Positions 23,923 through 34,237 of a stretch of 64,000 nt of DNA are shown piece after piece. A program made the translations under genes and the position numbers. A model generated the notes under the pieces. It searched no databases and was not told the origin of the DNA. It was given only the letters and a program-made list of their open reading frames with translations. The stretch spans positions 372,001 through 436,000 of the forward strand of contig JAKLMB010000018.1 of assembly GCA_022813625.1 (NCBI GenBank), given 5' to 3'. Every line of letters begins with the position of its first letter. Positions within the stretch are counted from its first letter, which is position 1. The DNA comes from Aaosphaeria pasadenensis. Lineage: Eukaryota > Ascomycota > Dothideomycetes > Pleosporales.

Positions 23923-23946
23923 TAACTAACTAACTAACTAACTAAC
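23923..23946. repeat. (TAAC)6 microsatellite
   Basis: Six perfect TAAC units in noncoding sequence. Not a telomeric repeat. Confidence 0.9.
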
Positions 23947-23986
23947 TAGTTCGTCGCGAGAAACGAATTGTGCCTGTCTATCTTCT

Positions 23987-24021
23987 TGTGCTGTGCTGTG
24001 CAGTGCAGTGCAGCGCTGTGC
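23987..24021. repeat. Seven-unit pentanucleotide repeat (TGTGC-like)
   Basis: Seven consecutive 5-bp units of the form TGTGC or AGTGC, with one AGCGC variant, just downstream of the TAAC repeat. Confidence 0.8.
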
Positions 24022-24275
24022 TACGAAATGTTGTGTTCATTTGACTGTGTTGGGAGATATTTACGGCGAGGCTGTGTCGGCCCTGCCAATGCCCTGCGCT
24101 TGCCCTCGCCCTGCCATTGTTACTAACTCACCACCGCAACGATCGACTACCATACATACGGACCATTGCACAGTAGTTACTGCAGATAATAGACAACTAC
24201 CTATGTAGTCGGACTGGGAATAAGGGGAATAGAGGGGTGAGTAGGCCCTTCAAGGCACACTTTGCGTACTGATTT

Positions 24276-24287
24276 CCTAGGTAGGTA
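24276..24287. repeat. CCTAGGTAGGTA element, copy 2
   Basis: Exact second copy of the element at 23243-23254. Confidence 0.6.
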
Positions 24288-27200
24288 GAAACAATGGGTA
24301 TGGAATTGGAGTCATGTACCTGATTCTCGAAATAACAACAAATCCAACACCCAACCATGACAAGCGTCACGCAACCATAGCAAGCATCGTACATAGGTTT
24401 TACATTATTGTTTTTCTGCGAGTCGCCTTCTACGTTCGGAGGGACATGAAACTTTCAACTTCGAATTTTCCAGGTTTCTTGACCCCCGTACTCCGATAAA
24501 AATCGGAACTCGCAAGGCAAAGCACAAGCAATGCAAACATTCCTTTTTCGACCTTGTCTGTCGTGCATACACAGTACCTATCGCGAGTTCAGGCTCCCCC
24601 CAATTGCATCACCATGCGGCAACGCCAAATCCTTCCTTCCTTCTCCCCTCTCTACCCGTCGTCCGTCTATTCTATCCTCCATCCAAACAAGCGAAATCAA
24701 TACTTGTGAAGTCAATTTATTTTCGCACACCGAGCGCGATCCTATCCGTCCCGTCCTCCCCCCCCCCACCCCACGATCGGAGGAAGAACCCAGAAGAAAA
24801 AAACGTGCGCGCCATGGATCCGATCGTCCTCTGCGATCGTCTTACCATCTGTGAAAGCAGACGATCCCTTCCCCCTTTTTGCAAAAGTAACAATATGTAC
24901 AGTACGTAGATAGGCGGGTACGGGTGCAGGAAGGGACTAACTACTAGTCGCCGGGGCGTAAGTGATTGACGATTCCAAAACGCATCGTCTGCTGCACGAG
25001 TATGCAGTTACTATGTACGGAGCAGTAAGTACACTTAGTCCTCCTGTATGTGTCTATTTCTATTGGCACACACATACATTCCTACGTTTCTATCTACAGA
25101 ACTTGAAGTGAAGCAAAGTACACTAGGCAAATGATGGATGATGGATCGTGGACAATGTACTGTGTAATGTAGCAAGGAACAAGGTACTTCGGGGACTATT
25201 TGCATCCGCCTATGGGGCATTTTCGTTCGCCCGTTTGAAACGAAACATCGACGAGGGGGCTACCTTGATGCCTTGCTATTGGGCAGGTGGCCTGAAATCC
25301 CTCGAGATGGACGGCTAACTGGAGGGACGGAGGGGACAGAGAATAGAGAGAGAGAGTGTGTAGATGTATGTACGTCTGTATGTGTGGACGTGCGTGCGCC
25401 ATACATTCCCTCTTGTGCAGTCTTACTTCCGTCTGCACGGGAGAGTATCATGGTTGGTACGTAGTTACATGTGTTGTGCAGCTTCTGGTGGTGGGGGGGG
25501 AGTTGCAGTTCGGAGCGAGCAGCTTGGGCGAGCAAAGTTCGGAGTTTGAAGCCTTTTGGCAGGAATCTCGTGCGTAGCTTGTGTGTATCGGGGTGGGGTT
25601 TTTTCCTCGCTTCATGGGTTTGTAGGATTGTTTGTTGAGTGTGAGGGGGTGGAGGTGATGGTGGTAGTATTGGAAAAAAGTTGGCTTTTCGGACGTAATT
25701 CGATGCCGGGATTGGAACGACCATCCCAATGGTAATGTTGGTATGAAGGAAGGCATTGTTTATTGCAGAAGAAGCAAGTAGGCAGAGTTCATGGCTGCAG
25801 CAATTGATTGCATCTGGTCTGATTCGTACTACGAGACATTTTACTGGTGTTTTGTTCAATCGCCTGTGACGACATGTCTAGAATCTAGATGGAAGCTACG
25901 AATTCCCTATGTTACAAGATCCGTTGATTGTTTGTTTGGAGAGCGGGACTGCCCTGCATCCTAAGCGCCCTCAGTATCTGAGGATTTCGGTCTGATTGGT
26001 GTTCGCATACATTCGTCGCATACGCTTCTCAATGGGGAGAGATCGTCTCTATTGATCGGAGTTCACGGTGGCGATGGAGTGGGTATGGGAGGGTCGGGGT
26101 AGCCTTTTGCAGTCCAATTTGGCTGACGTCTTTTCTCTTCTATCGGACACACTACGCAAGCCCAGGCAACCTTTTACTTCTTCTGATACGTTGTCCATCC
26201 TATCTGGACTAGTCGGACTACCATTTGATGTGGGATATCGAAGCAAAATACACTAGACTCACCTTGAGGCGACGGCATGTGATTTGCGACGCGGTGGAGC
26301 AAAAGGTGAGGCATGCCTAGAGACGGGACGATGATCACCATCGGGCCGGAAGAACTGTTGCATAGTTCTAGCTGAACTCGCAGGGCAGGGTGGTCCTCTC
26401 TCATTTCGACCATTTCGATTCGTTGTTCTGTCCGATAGCTCGGTCAGCCAAAGTTGTGGAAATCTCCCAATTGGGAGAAATTATGCCAACATCCTTTTTT
26501 CCCCTCCCCATCATAAGACTATACGGCGAATCGAAAAATGGGGGAAATTGTGAAAGGGTAATACAGAAGATCTGGTCGAATCAAAGAGCCCAGTATCCAT
26601 GGCGGTGGAAGGACTTGAGACGAACATGCTTCCATCGTTGTTCTTTGGCCCCCCACCCTGTAAGCCGAGGGAAGCAGTGTACTCGACACCGCGTACAGGC
26701 GCAAGCAAAGCACGCCTCTGCATTCTCCACACGATTCCACGCACCCAGGTAACTATTCGCACATGGCTGATGGCCCCCGAGACTTCGAGAAGCCCCAACA
26801 AGTGATCAATGCTTTCGAATCTGATTCCCATTTACCGACGCCGCTTGCGGCATGCATTCGTGGCGCTGTATACAATTTGAATAACAAGATTGGGAGATGC
26901 TCCAGTGTGGTGACCACCGTACGACGTGCAAGCGCGCGTGGCGTAGCGCCCAGGATTCCACATCACCAAGCCTTCGCTGCCCACCTAGCCGGCTGGTCCC
27001 CGAGTGTGTACGTGGATGGGTCTGTCTCTGTGGGGGGGCGGGGACTCAACCTAGGGTCAAGCAATACTAACGGGCGTTGAGGCACGGATTGTTAGCTGGC
27101 TGGCAGGGCGATGCAGGGCAGAGCAAGGTAGGACAATGAGGGGGTAGGGAGAGGCAGAGGTAGGGAATCAGTTCCAACCAACACCCAAGTACGCCCGCTC

Positions 27201-28506
27201 GTCGATTAGTGAACGAAGGAAGATGCGTAGAATAAAAAGATCAATGCGCGACAAGGAGTGAATACACCGGTATTGAAAGGGGGAAGAGTCAATGGATGTA
27301 ACAATTGTGCTGGCCAGGTAGTCTGGCTTCGACCATTCTATTGAGTTGGGGATATCTGATTTGACTGAAGATACAAAGGATGCAAACCACGGACAATTCT
27401 AGCCTGTAACATGCATCCTTGCAATGCAATAGGTATGCTAGTCTATGTTGTGAAAGAGGTATACCGTACTACAAGTGCTTTGATAGACTTGATAGAGAGA
27501 TTGCGCCCCCAATGACCCTACCGATCGTACGGTCTGTCGCGTGGTGGACACGAATTCGAATGAGAGATTCCTGGGGCCATAGGCTTGGAAGACCCGAGCG
27601 AACAAAAATCCTCCGTATAATGCGTGACAACTTTGACAGGGACATCATGAGACGCGCGGTCATGTGTGTATGATGTTGATGTGTGTAGGTGCCATACCAA
27701 TGCATAGCGAAGGTCCCTCTAATGTGTCTCTGATTTCAAAGTCCAGGTGGCACGGTTTGACCTAACAGCGGCGAACAAGAGAAATGCACTGTTCACTACT
27801 GGTCCTCTTCCTGGCGTCTCCTCTCCAGCTCGTGCTGCTTTGTTTGGCACAGTACCATACGCCGTGTCCGTGTTGTGGAACCTGAAATCGTCCACATGCG
27901 TTAGAGAGGTCGGAGTCTATCGAAGGAAGAAAACGGCGAGGGATAGAAAAATGGAAGCTGCTAATGCAAAGTGACCAAATACCGATCCACAGTCCATGGA
28001 GTGGTTCCACTTGTTCGCTTCATATTGTGTTGAGTTGAATGGAGTGTGCCCCGTACTGGTGAAATGGTCCGCATAGCCTGAAGTGCTTTCCAACGCCTCA
28101 ACCCACTGGATATCGACGCGGGTCGCACTGATCGGGGACTTCGCACCAACGGGCCTGGTTCGATATGGCCGCAATGCCAATCGGCGTTCTAGCAGGTTGA
28201 CGTGGGCGTGCTGCGTGGCTAGACGCAGGCTGCAGAGCGCCTGAGACCAACGTCATCAGGCCCGCCAGCATTTGCAAGCTAAGCTCTTCATCGCAAGGAT
28301 ACCCAAAATGTTCGAGATACATGAAGTCCAACAACATGCCTGGTAGCATGGCGTTGATACTGCGCAGCGTAACGGACCTGGTTTGGACTATCGCAGCATC
28401 CTGGTGGTGCATGTTGATAGAATCTCGTTCAGCGTGGTGATAGTACCAAATCGGGCTCCACAGCTTGCTTGGTCTGGAATACACTCGCATCAACTTTTGA
28501 CTCCCG

Positions 28507-31299
28507 TCATGAGACACTGGTCTTCCGTTTCTGGGCTCGCATCGCGAGTAAAGTTCCCTCTTTGCCTCGTTCGCGGCCGACTTCTACTACAATCATTCTG
28601 ACAAAGTCACGGCTGACCCAGTAGCTACTGTGAGCACCTAGCATCGTGAGATACTGGATTTCAAGCGCACCACCTCCGTACTTCATGAAATAGTCAATTT
28701 GGCCATTGTCGTTTAGTAGATATGCCCTTTTCTCTGCAATTTCCTCTCTTGTGAAGTTATGCGTTTCGAGTTCGACATTTGAAGGAAGGCGGTGGGTAGC
28801 TGGACGGGCAGAGGCAGCGTGACTCGAAGCATCAGACTTGCGGAAGGGGTTAGAGAAGGCAAACCATGATACGTTTGCGCTCGGCACGACAGCTTGCTTG
28901 AGCATCTCCGCATAAGATACGTCGACGGCCGCATTCAGGCGGTATGCGACGGGGTCGTAAGGATTTATGATATTGTAAATATTGTCAACAGCCACGCAGC
29001 CGTATGTTCCTTGATCACCTCCAACGCCGGGAGTTGCATACGAATCTGCTCCAGGCTTCTCTTTGTCTCGGCGGGGCAGAAGAGTAGCATTCCGTAGAAG
29101 CAAAAAGAAGCCCAGTGGGCTACCACACAGAAATAGAGAGCTTGTATCGAAAATGAAGTGTTCCTTTGGGACTTCCTCCTCGGGGAAAGCAGGGTCACTC
29201 CACTCTGGAGCTACGCTGCTCGGCTGCTGGCTCAGAATATCGACAGCCATGACACTCCCGAGAGAGTGGGCGATGAGATGCACACGACCGTGTTCTGCAA
29301 AACCGGGATTGTTTTGGCACCAAAGACGATAGATCCTGTTTGCTTCGTGAATACAAGCCGCTACCATCTTGGGGTTGTGTTCGGGTGATAAATAGTAGGG
29401 AATATCCAACATGACATCGCTGACAATACCTCGGACGGAAGGCAGGGTGTTCGGTGTGATATCTTTCAAAGAGTAACTATTAGCTGCCGGGTCATCAGTC
29501 TCCATACTGCTGCTGGCTGCGTCTTCTAAAGAGACTCTTTGTCGCCAATTGACAGGTAGGACCATAATGCCGCCCATATCTTTTCGCAAATTACGTTTGA
29601 TGTCGTCCGTGCCCAGTTCGACGTTGACTTCTCTTCTGAAAGCATTCATGGCGTGCGTAAAATGGAATGTCTCTATGCGTTCAGATAATTTCTGACCTAT
29701 GCCATGTATCACAAGCACAAGATCAGTAACTTGTGGTCTCTCTGAGAGTGCCAAAGCCGGGTCCCGTTTCTGTCGTCTCAATGGAGGTGCTCCGTCCTGG
29801 GAGGTCGAAACGCCTTGCTTAGCCTTTATTGCCTTGCTATTCTTTTTCGGCGGATGCAACTTATCCCAGATATTCTGATCGAAGCCCCGAACAACACATA
29901 TGCCAATATTGCTCCCTTTTCGAATGTAATTCGCGAGAGGCCGGCGGCCATAGTAGTCAGATGGTTGAAGAGAAGGTCGCAGCAGATACGCGTGGTTATC
30001 ATCTGCATAGATGACACCGGCTTTACGATATAGACTTTTTGTGCCGTCAGGCCCGTAGTCCATATCACCGCCTGCCTTGTTGTCGGGCCCATTAGGTCCA
30101 GTAGAGATATCGATGAGATCGCACACGTTCTCAAAGACTTCGCGTCGCTCTTTGTCGGGGTCATCGGCTCCTTCTGGCAAGGTGTTTTGCACCATTCCAA
30201 TATTGGGTTGTGCTGAAGATGTCGGGCGACTCTCTGGCCTAGGCGGCTTGTCCGGCCATAACTTGTGGAGGATCTTCATCTCGCCAGCAGCTCCTACCTC
30301 TACAGCACTGTTCAGTTCGTCCTTCCAGGTCTGCGTCCACGGTTGAAGATCAATGTATCCTGCTTCGAGCATGTTGGCAACTTCGACCTCGACCGGCATC
30401 ATGGTGTGTTTATAGAACCATGTCCCCCTGATGACTTTGGCGATATCATTTACAGGCGACCAATATATAGGTTCCATACGAATAGATTCTGCGTCCATGA
30501 TGACATTATGCAGTCTTGAAATTCCGACTGGAACTTTGGCAGATGGACCGGTCTTTGGTCGCGGAGGTCGTTGAACAGGGCCCTTTGCATTATGGTCGGA
30601 CAACGCTGGTTCCATGTCTTCATCCCATCTGTAACTATCAACCTCGTGCGGTGCTGGCCGCTTGCGCCCCTCCACCGACTCCGAGGTCCGCAATTTTGCT
30701 ATATTTCCTCTTGAAGGGGCTCTTATAAATGGTGTTCCGGTTGTAGAAGGCTCTAATGGTGACATATCTCCGGGATTGGCCGCTCTCAACGAGGTTGATA
30801 GCGCTGTGCCCCGTGGGAAACTGCCAGACCTTGCGCGGCCTTCATATGCGGTGTCAACAGATCTTGAATATTGCCCTCGGCTGGAAGAGCGTGTGGAAGG
30901 TACATCTCGACCCTGAGGTGCAGGGACATCATCGCGAGAGCCGGACCCAGCTCGTTTCCTCTTCAATCTCTCTACAGATGGGTTCGTGGGTGTTCCAGGA
31001 ATGTCTACAGATGCCCTTTTCTCAGCATATTCTTCATTGTGTTGTAGTATCTTCTTCCTCAAGCCCAACCATGACTCATTGATAGCCTCGTTATCATATT
31101 CGGAGAATGGCCGCGGTTGGCTGTACGTATTCGTGGAGGCAGAGAGAGGAGGCAGCGCAGAGAGAGGGTCATCAATAGCGAGCGGAGACGTATAGAAGTA
31201 TCGCGCATTTATCGTGGGTGGTGCTTCTTGGGAGTGGAGGACTTCACGGATGTATTGATTCGCGTGTGTTGAGATGTGAGATTCGCTGGAGTTCGCCAT
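28507..31299 (-). CDS. DDHD-domain phospholipase A1-like protein
   Basis: Single-exon gene of 930 aa. Family members (mammalian DDHD1/2, yeast YOR022C) are intracellular lipases hydrolysing phosphatidic acid and related lipids on mitochondria, Golgi or ER membranes. The N-terminal ~240 residues are Ser/Arg/Pro-rich and likely disordered. A WWE-like segment (around 275-330, IYWSPVNDIAKVIRGTWFYK) is followed by the hydrolase region: oxyanion-like LVIHGIGQ, nucleophile motif HLIAHSLGSV with S679 (Ala replaces the first Gly of GxSxG), and a C-terminal DDHD domain with NPYDPVAYRL and GQIDY...AHSSYW motifs. No signal peptide or clear membrane segment. The start is the only in-frame upstream ATG. 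A TGACGTCG element lies about 165 bp upstream. Family call is firm; substrate is inferred. Confidence 0.93.
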   Translation of the reverse strand: MANSSESHISTHANQYIREVLHSQEAPPTINARYFYTSPLAIDDPLSALPPLSASTNTYSQPRPFSEYDNEAINESWLGLRKKILQHNEEYAEKRASVDIPGTPTNPSVERLKRKRAGSGSRDDVPAPQGRDVPSTRSSSRGQYSRSVDTAYEGRARSGSFPRGTALSTSLRAANPGDMSPLEPSTTGTPFIRAPSRGNIAKLRTSESVEGRKRPAPHEVDSYRWDEDMEPALSDHNAKGPVQRPPRPKTGPSAKVPVGISRLHNVIMDAESIRMEPIYWSPVNDIAKVIRGTWFYKHTMMPVEVEVANMLEAGYIDLQPWTQTWKDELNSAVEVGAAGEMKILHKLWPDKPPRPESRPTSSAQPNIGMVQNTLPEGADDPDKERREVFENVCDLIDISTGPNGPDNKAGGDMDYGPDGTKSLYRKAGVIYADDNHAYLLRPSLQPSDYYGRRPLANYIRKGSNIGICVVRGFDQNIWDKLHPPKKNSKAIKAKQGVSTSQDGAPPLRRQKRDPALALSERPQVTDLVLVIHGIGQKLSERIETFHFTHAMNAFRREVNVELGTDDIKRNLRKDMGGIMVLPVNWRQRVSLEDAASSSMETDDPAANSYSLKDITPNTLPSVRGIVSDVMLDIPYYLSPEHNPKMVAACIHEANRIYRLWCQNNPGFAEHGRVHLIAHSLGSVMAVDILSQQPSSVAPEWSDPAFPEEEVPKEHFIFDTSSLFLCGSPLGFFLLLRNATLLPRRDKEKPGADSYATPGVGGDQGTYGCVAVDNIYNIINPYDPVAYRLNAAVDVSYAEMLKQAVVPSANVSWFAFSNPFRKSDASSHAASARPATHRLPSNVELETHNFTREEIAEKRAYLLNDNGQIDYFMKYGGGALEIQYLTMLGAHSSYWVSRDFVRMIVVEVGRERGKEGTLLAMRAQKRKTSVS

Positions 31300-32765
31300 G
31301 GTGATCAGTCACGAAGTGTTGTTCAGGGTCATAACAGGTAGCCCTTATGGTGTTGTGTACGTGTCTGCATACTGAACGGGCAGATGAATAGGGGTATGGG
31401 GTATGATAATAGGTTGTAGCCTAGGGATGTTGTTTTCGGATGTCGTGTAGACTTCTGGCGAGTGACGTCGCTTTCGCGCTAAAACTGACGCCCGGACATG
31501 TGAACACTAAAAAGTCCAGCCACGTCAATAATTGTGCACGGAATGACCTCGTCACAAAAATTATCCATTATGACACTCTTTCAGAACTTCCGTAGAAGAG
31601 CATCTCATCAAAGATGCGCGCTATGCCTTTGGCACTTTTCGAAATTTTGTGTCCGTACCTCCTCGATGGGAAGGAGGAGAGAGGATAATGGACCACGCTG
31701 CGTACAAAGGACAATCATCATTGATACCATTTCCGGATGAGAGCTGCCTTCTTTATTAGCTAAGCACGAACAATAGTCTTGATTGAGTGCAATGAAAGAA
31801 TGATATATTTACTGGCATGTGGTGAAATTTCAAGAAGCTAACTGGGGGCTTCTAACTATGCGATTAGAGAAGTATCACGTAGTCGCCATGCAATGAAGAA
31901 CTGAATGTTTGTGCGTCTGATGCATTTATATAATCAGGACTGTGTATCTGGATATACTCTTATGTGATGGGCTCAGTACCCCATCACTCGTACTTCTTCA
32001 CTGAGCTATTCTGCAGATTCTAGCATCGTTATGACCTTGGATTCCCTGGTTCCAGAAGCACTTGTGCATTATACTCTTGTTAGGGCTTGATCCAACACTA
32101 TCGCTGCCGAGTGGTCATTTCTCGTGCCCTGCTCCGTACTCCGCTACCTGGCCGAAATCCCTCATTAAGCAGTGAAATGTTGCCCACAATACTTCAAATA
32201 TACGCTGTAATCTTCCTCAGCATAGGCATTTCTTTTCTCATCGCTGTGCCTCTATTTCTAGCGGCCGTGATGTGTGATTGATAGTCGCGTCCTCAGCATT
32301 GACATGGAAAAGAGGGCCGAGAACAAGACTAGGAAAAAAAGCCTCGTTAGATTTTACGGCAAATTCGGTCCAACTTTTGGCACATGTACTAGCTGTTAGA
32401 CTGGAGTGGACGAATAGGTAACTACAGCGACACAAGAGAAGGTAAATCATGAAGCAAACGTTACGGCGACATTCACAGTCCAGTGTTCAAGCTCACGCTG
32501 GAAATTCCATGAAAAGTGGTTGGATCACCGGCCTTGGGGTTATTGTGTGTTGCAAGTTCTATCCTCCGATGTTTTTAGGAAACAACGAGAGGAAGCTTTG
32601 CGTCTCCATATCCCACGTAACTATATTGATCTTTTACGTCGGCCATGCCACAAAGATTGATCATGACAATAGCGAAGGGTACGTACATGAAGAACACATC
32701 TTTGTGAGGTACCGGATAGTCTTATGTGCGTATGTCACTGACGTGTGACTAGCGACGTCACTCCT
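31300..32765. other. Gene-free stretch with DDHD promoter
   Basis: The DDHD gene reads leftwards, so its promoter is at the left end. The rest, AT-richer than the genes, holds only short frames without motifs. The right end is the 3' flank of the small gene at 32766. Nothing else seen. Confidence 0.5.
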
Positions 32766-33180
32766 TCATAGGTTCTTCGAACCCTTATAGCTCTCTCCCG
32801 GCTGTAACGGCCCTGTTATGTTCTGACTCTTTGCTTGAACCTCTGTCCATAAGGCTTTCAGTGCTCCCGAAACAGTGCCACTTTCAAGTCCTGCCACTAA
32901 GAGTTTCCATTGTGAGGGCGAATCGGGTTTCTTGTATACGATCGCTTGGGCGGTAAGGTAGTCGTAGCGGACGCCACCGAGGTAAGATGTACGGCCAGCG
33001 GTGAGGATGTCGAAGTCGCCTTGGTATAGGCTGCCGTGCGTAGGGCCGTAGAGAGCACGCACATCCGCTACATGAACCATTAGAAGTTGAATTCGGCGGG
33101 TACAGAATCAATTTACCGAGAATGAAGGTTTTGAGCTCCCTTGCGAGCTGTAGCTCGGCAAGATCAATCAAGTGTGTCAT
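32766..33180 (-). CDS. Small protein A of a tandem pair, unknown function
   Basis: Exons 33180-33117 and 33067-32766, joined over a 49-bp GT..AG intron, give 121 aa. I do not recognise the family. The N-terminus (LAELQLARELKTFI) looks like an amphipathic helix, then the phase-1 intron, then a strand-rich core with GDFDILTAGR and RYDYLTAQAIVY, and a C-terminal helix segment (SGTVSGALKALWTEVQ). No signal peptide, membrane segment or cysteine motif. It resembles the next gene upstream (33515-33964): same length of first exon (21 versus 22 complete codons), same intron phase, a D-x-D...G motif and a similar C-terminal (T/S)-rich helix with AL..L. Probably soluble and intracellular. Exon 2 alone would also start with an ATG, but the splice adds the helix shared with the neighbour. 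Confidence 0.7.
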
Positions 33181-33514
33181 TGTTTGAACTCGGGCTCAAC
33201 TTAGAAGTAGGCTTGGTGAAGATAGTTGAGGGTTCCGGGATGGTGTGTGGTAAGGATTTGATGGGTCACTCATTGGCAGTCAAAGTTCAATTTATCGCAC
33301 TTGAAGTAATATTATTCACTTTCACTGTGCCATGAAAGATTCATTCACCATCTCATCTGACGATTTCACCCACAACAGATGGAAAATTCTACCCGCCCCA
33401 CCGCGCTTTCACCCCAGTTCTCAGTGCTCTATAAGTGTGAAATTGCCGCACAAACATTGGCTTTCCCGGGTATCTCAGCGTTTGTCTGGCCCTGAAGCAT
33501 GTTGTGCTTTGCCC
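33181..33514. other. Spacer between the tandem small genes
   Basis: 334 bp between the stop of gene B and the start of gene A; must contain the promoter of A. No motif stands out. Confidence 0.5.
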
Positions 33515-33964
33515 TCATGCTGCGACATCTAAATAATAGTTCTTAGCTTAGCAGGTTCCAAGTCCGCAAATGTGTTGTATCGATCCTTACCTTTGCGAAA
33601 CTTAGAATCGAGAGAGCGCTGGCACCTGTCCAGGAGATATAGAAGCGCCGTGGTGGTTGAATCTTGGTATTTTGAAGTGATGAGCATCTCGCATTCGTTC
33701 GGCATCTGCTCCGTTGGGAGATAGCCGATCACACATGCCCGGTAGGCCGTCGTGACGACAGGGTTGCCGGTGACGACAACGTCGATGTCGACGTACTTCC
33801 AAGTAGAGAAGAGGGCCCTCGCGACCGCTTTAAAGGAGTTCGCTCGGTTAGCTAATCATATGCCACTGCGGCAAACAGGGTACGAGATGCAACTCACATT
33901 TGATCCGAGAAATGAGGATTTCCTCTTCCTGGAGGATGTTGAGGGCAGTAACACGGTTCGACAT
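33515..33964 (-). CDS. Small protein B of a tandem pair, unknown function
   Basis: Exons 33964-33898, 33842-33591 and 33528-33515 give 110 aa. I do not recognise the family. Residues 1-22 form a charged helix (ALNILQEEEILISRIK), then a phase-1 intron (55 bp), a strand-rich core (KYVDIDVVVTGNP, YRACVIGYL) and a helix (STTTALLYLLDRCQRSL). The second intron (62 bp) removes a piece that is itself open and in frame, so retention would give a different tail ending in AKLRTII instead of KDVAA. Similarity with gene A is weak in identity but strong in layout. No targeting signal seen. Gene B lies 273 bp from the 3' end of the flavoprotein gene on the same strand. Confidence 0.7.
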
Positions 33965-34237
33965 GAGGCTAAATTAAATAAAGGTTGGATTGAGTAAGTT
34001 GTGATTTGCAAGTGGAAGAGAGAGGCGATGGAAGACGTAGATATGCTGCTGGGTATGAATTCGGCAGCGCACTGTGCACTCTTACTAGCCCAGGTATCGT
34101 TGCTACGGGCAGTGAATGTGTTTACTAGATCAAACAACCACTCCTGTTTTCATTTGATTGTCGAACCAAAACATTCTATTAGTTTAGAAGATTCGCTAAG
34201 AGTGTGACAGTGACAAGATTATGAACCGCTTCAAAAG

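Larger units (their letters stand above)
20961..28506. other. Gene desert, part 3: repeat-rich flank below the DDHD gene
   Basis: Noncoding sequence with short tandem repeats, a G-quadruplex motif, two TACGGAGTA copies and two CCTAGGTAGGTA elements. Long open frames such as the 199-codon one on the minus strand at 25260-25859 are low-complexity (Pro/Thr/Ser/His) and not protein-like. The right end should contain the 3' UTR of the DDHD gene. No gene called. Confidence 0.6.

Noticed and set aside
23923..23946. Telomeric repeat
   Set aside because: The unit is TAAC, not the CCCTAA/TTAGGG unit of filamentous fungi, and genes continue on both sides.
25260..25859. 199-codon minus-strand frame in the desert
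   Set aside because: Pro/Thr/Ser/His-rich without motif, conserved-looking core or splice partners; arises from skewed purine/pyrimidine composition.
28098..28517. 139-codon minus-strand frame just past the DDHD stop
   Set aside because: Starts inside the end of the DDHD gene in another frame; the DDHD protein already ends as expected for its family. Part of the translation is mildly protein-like, but I cannot support a gene.
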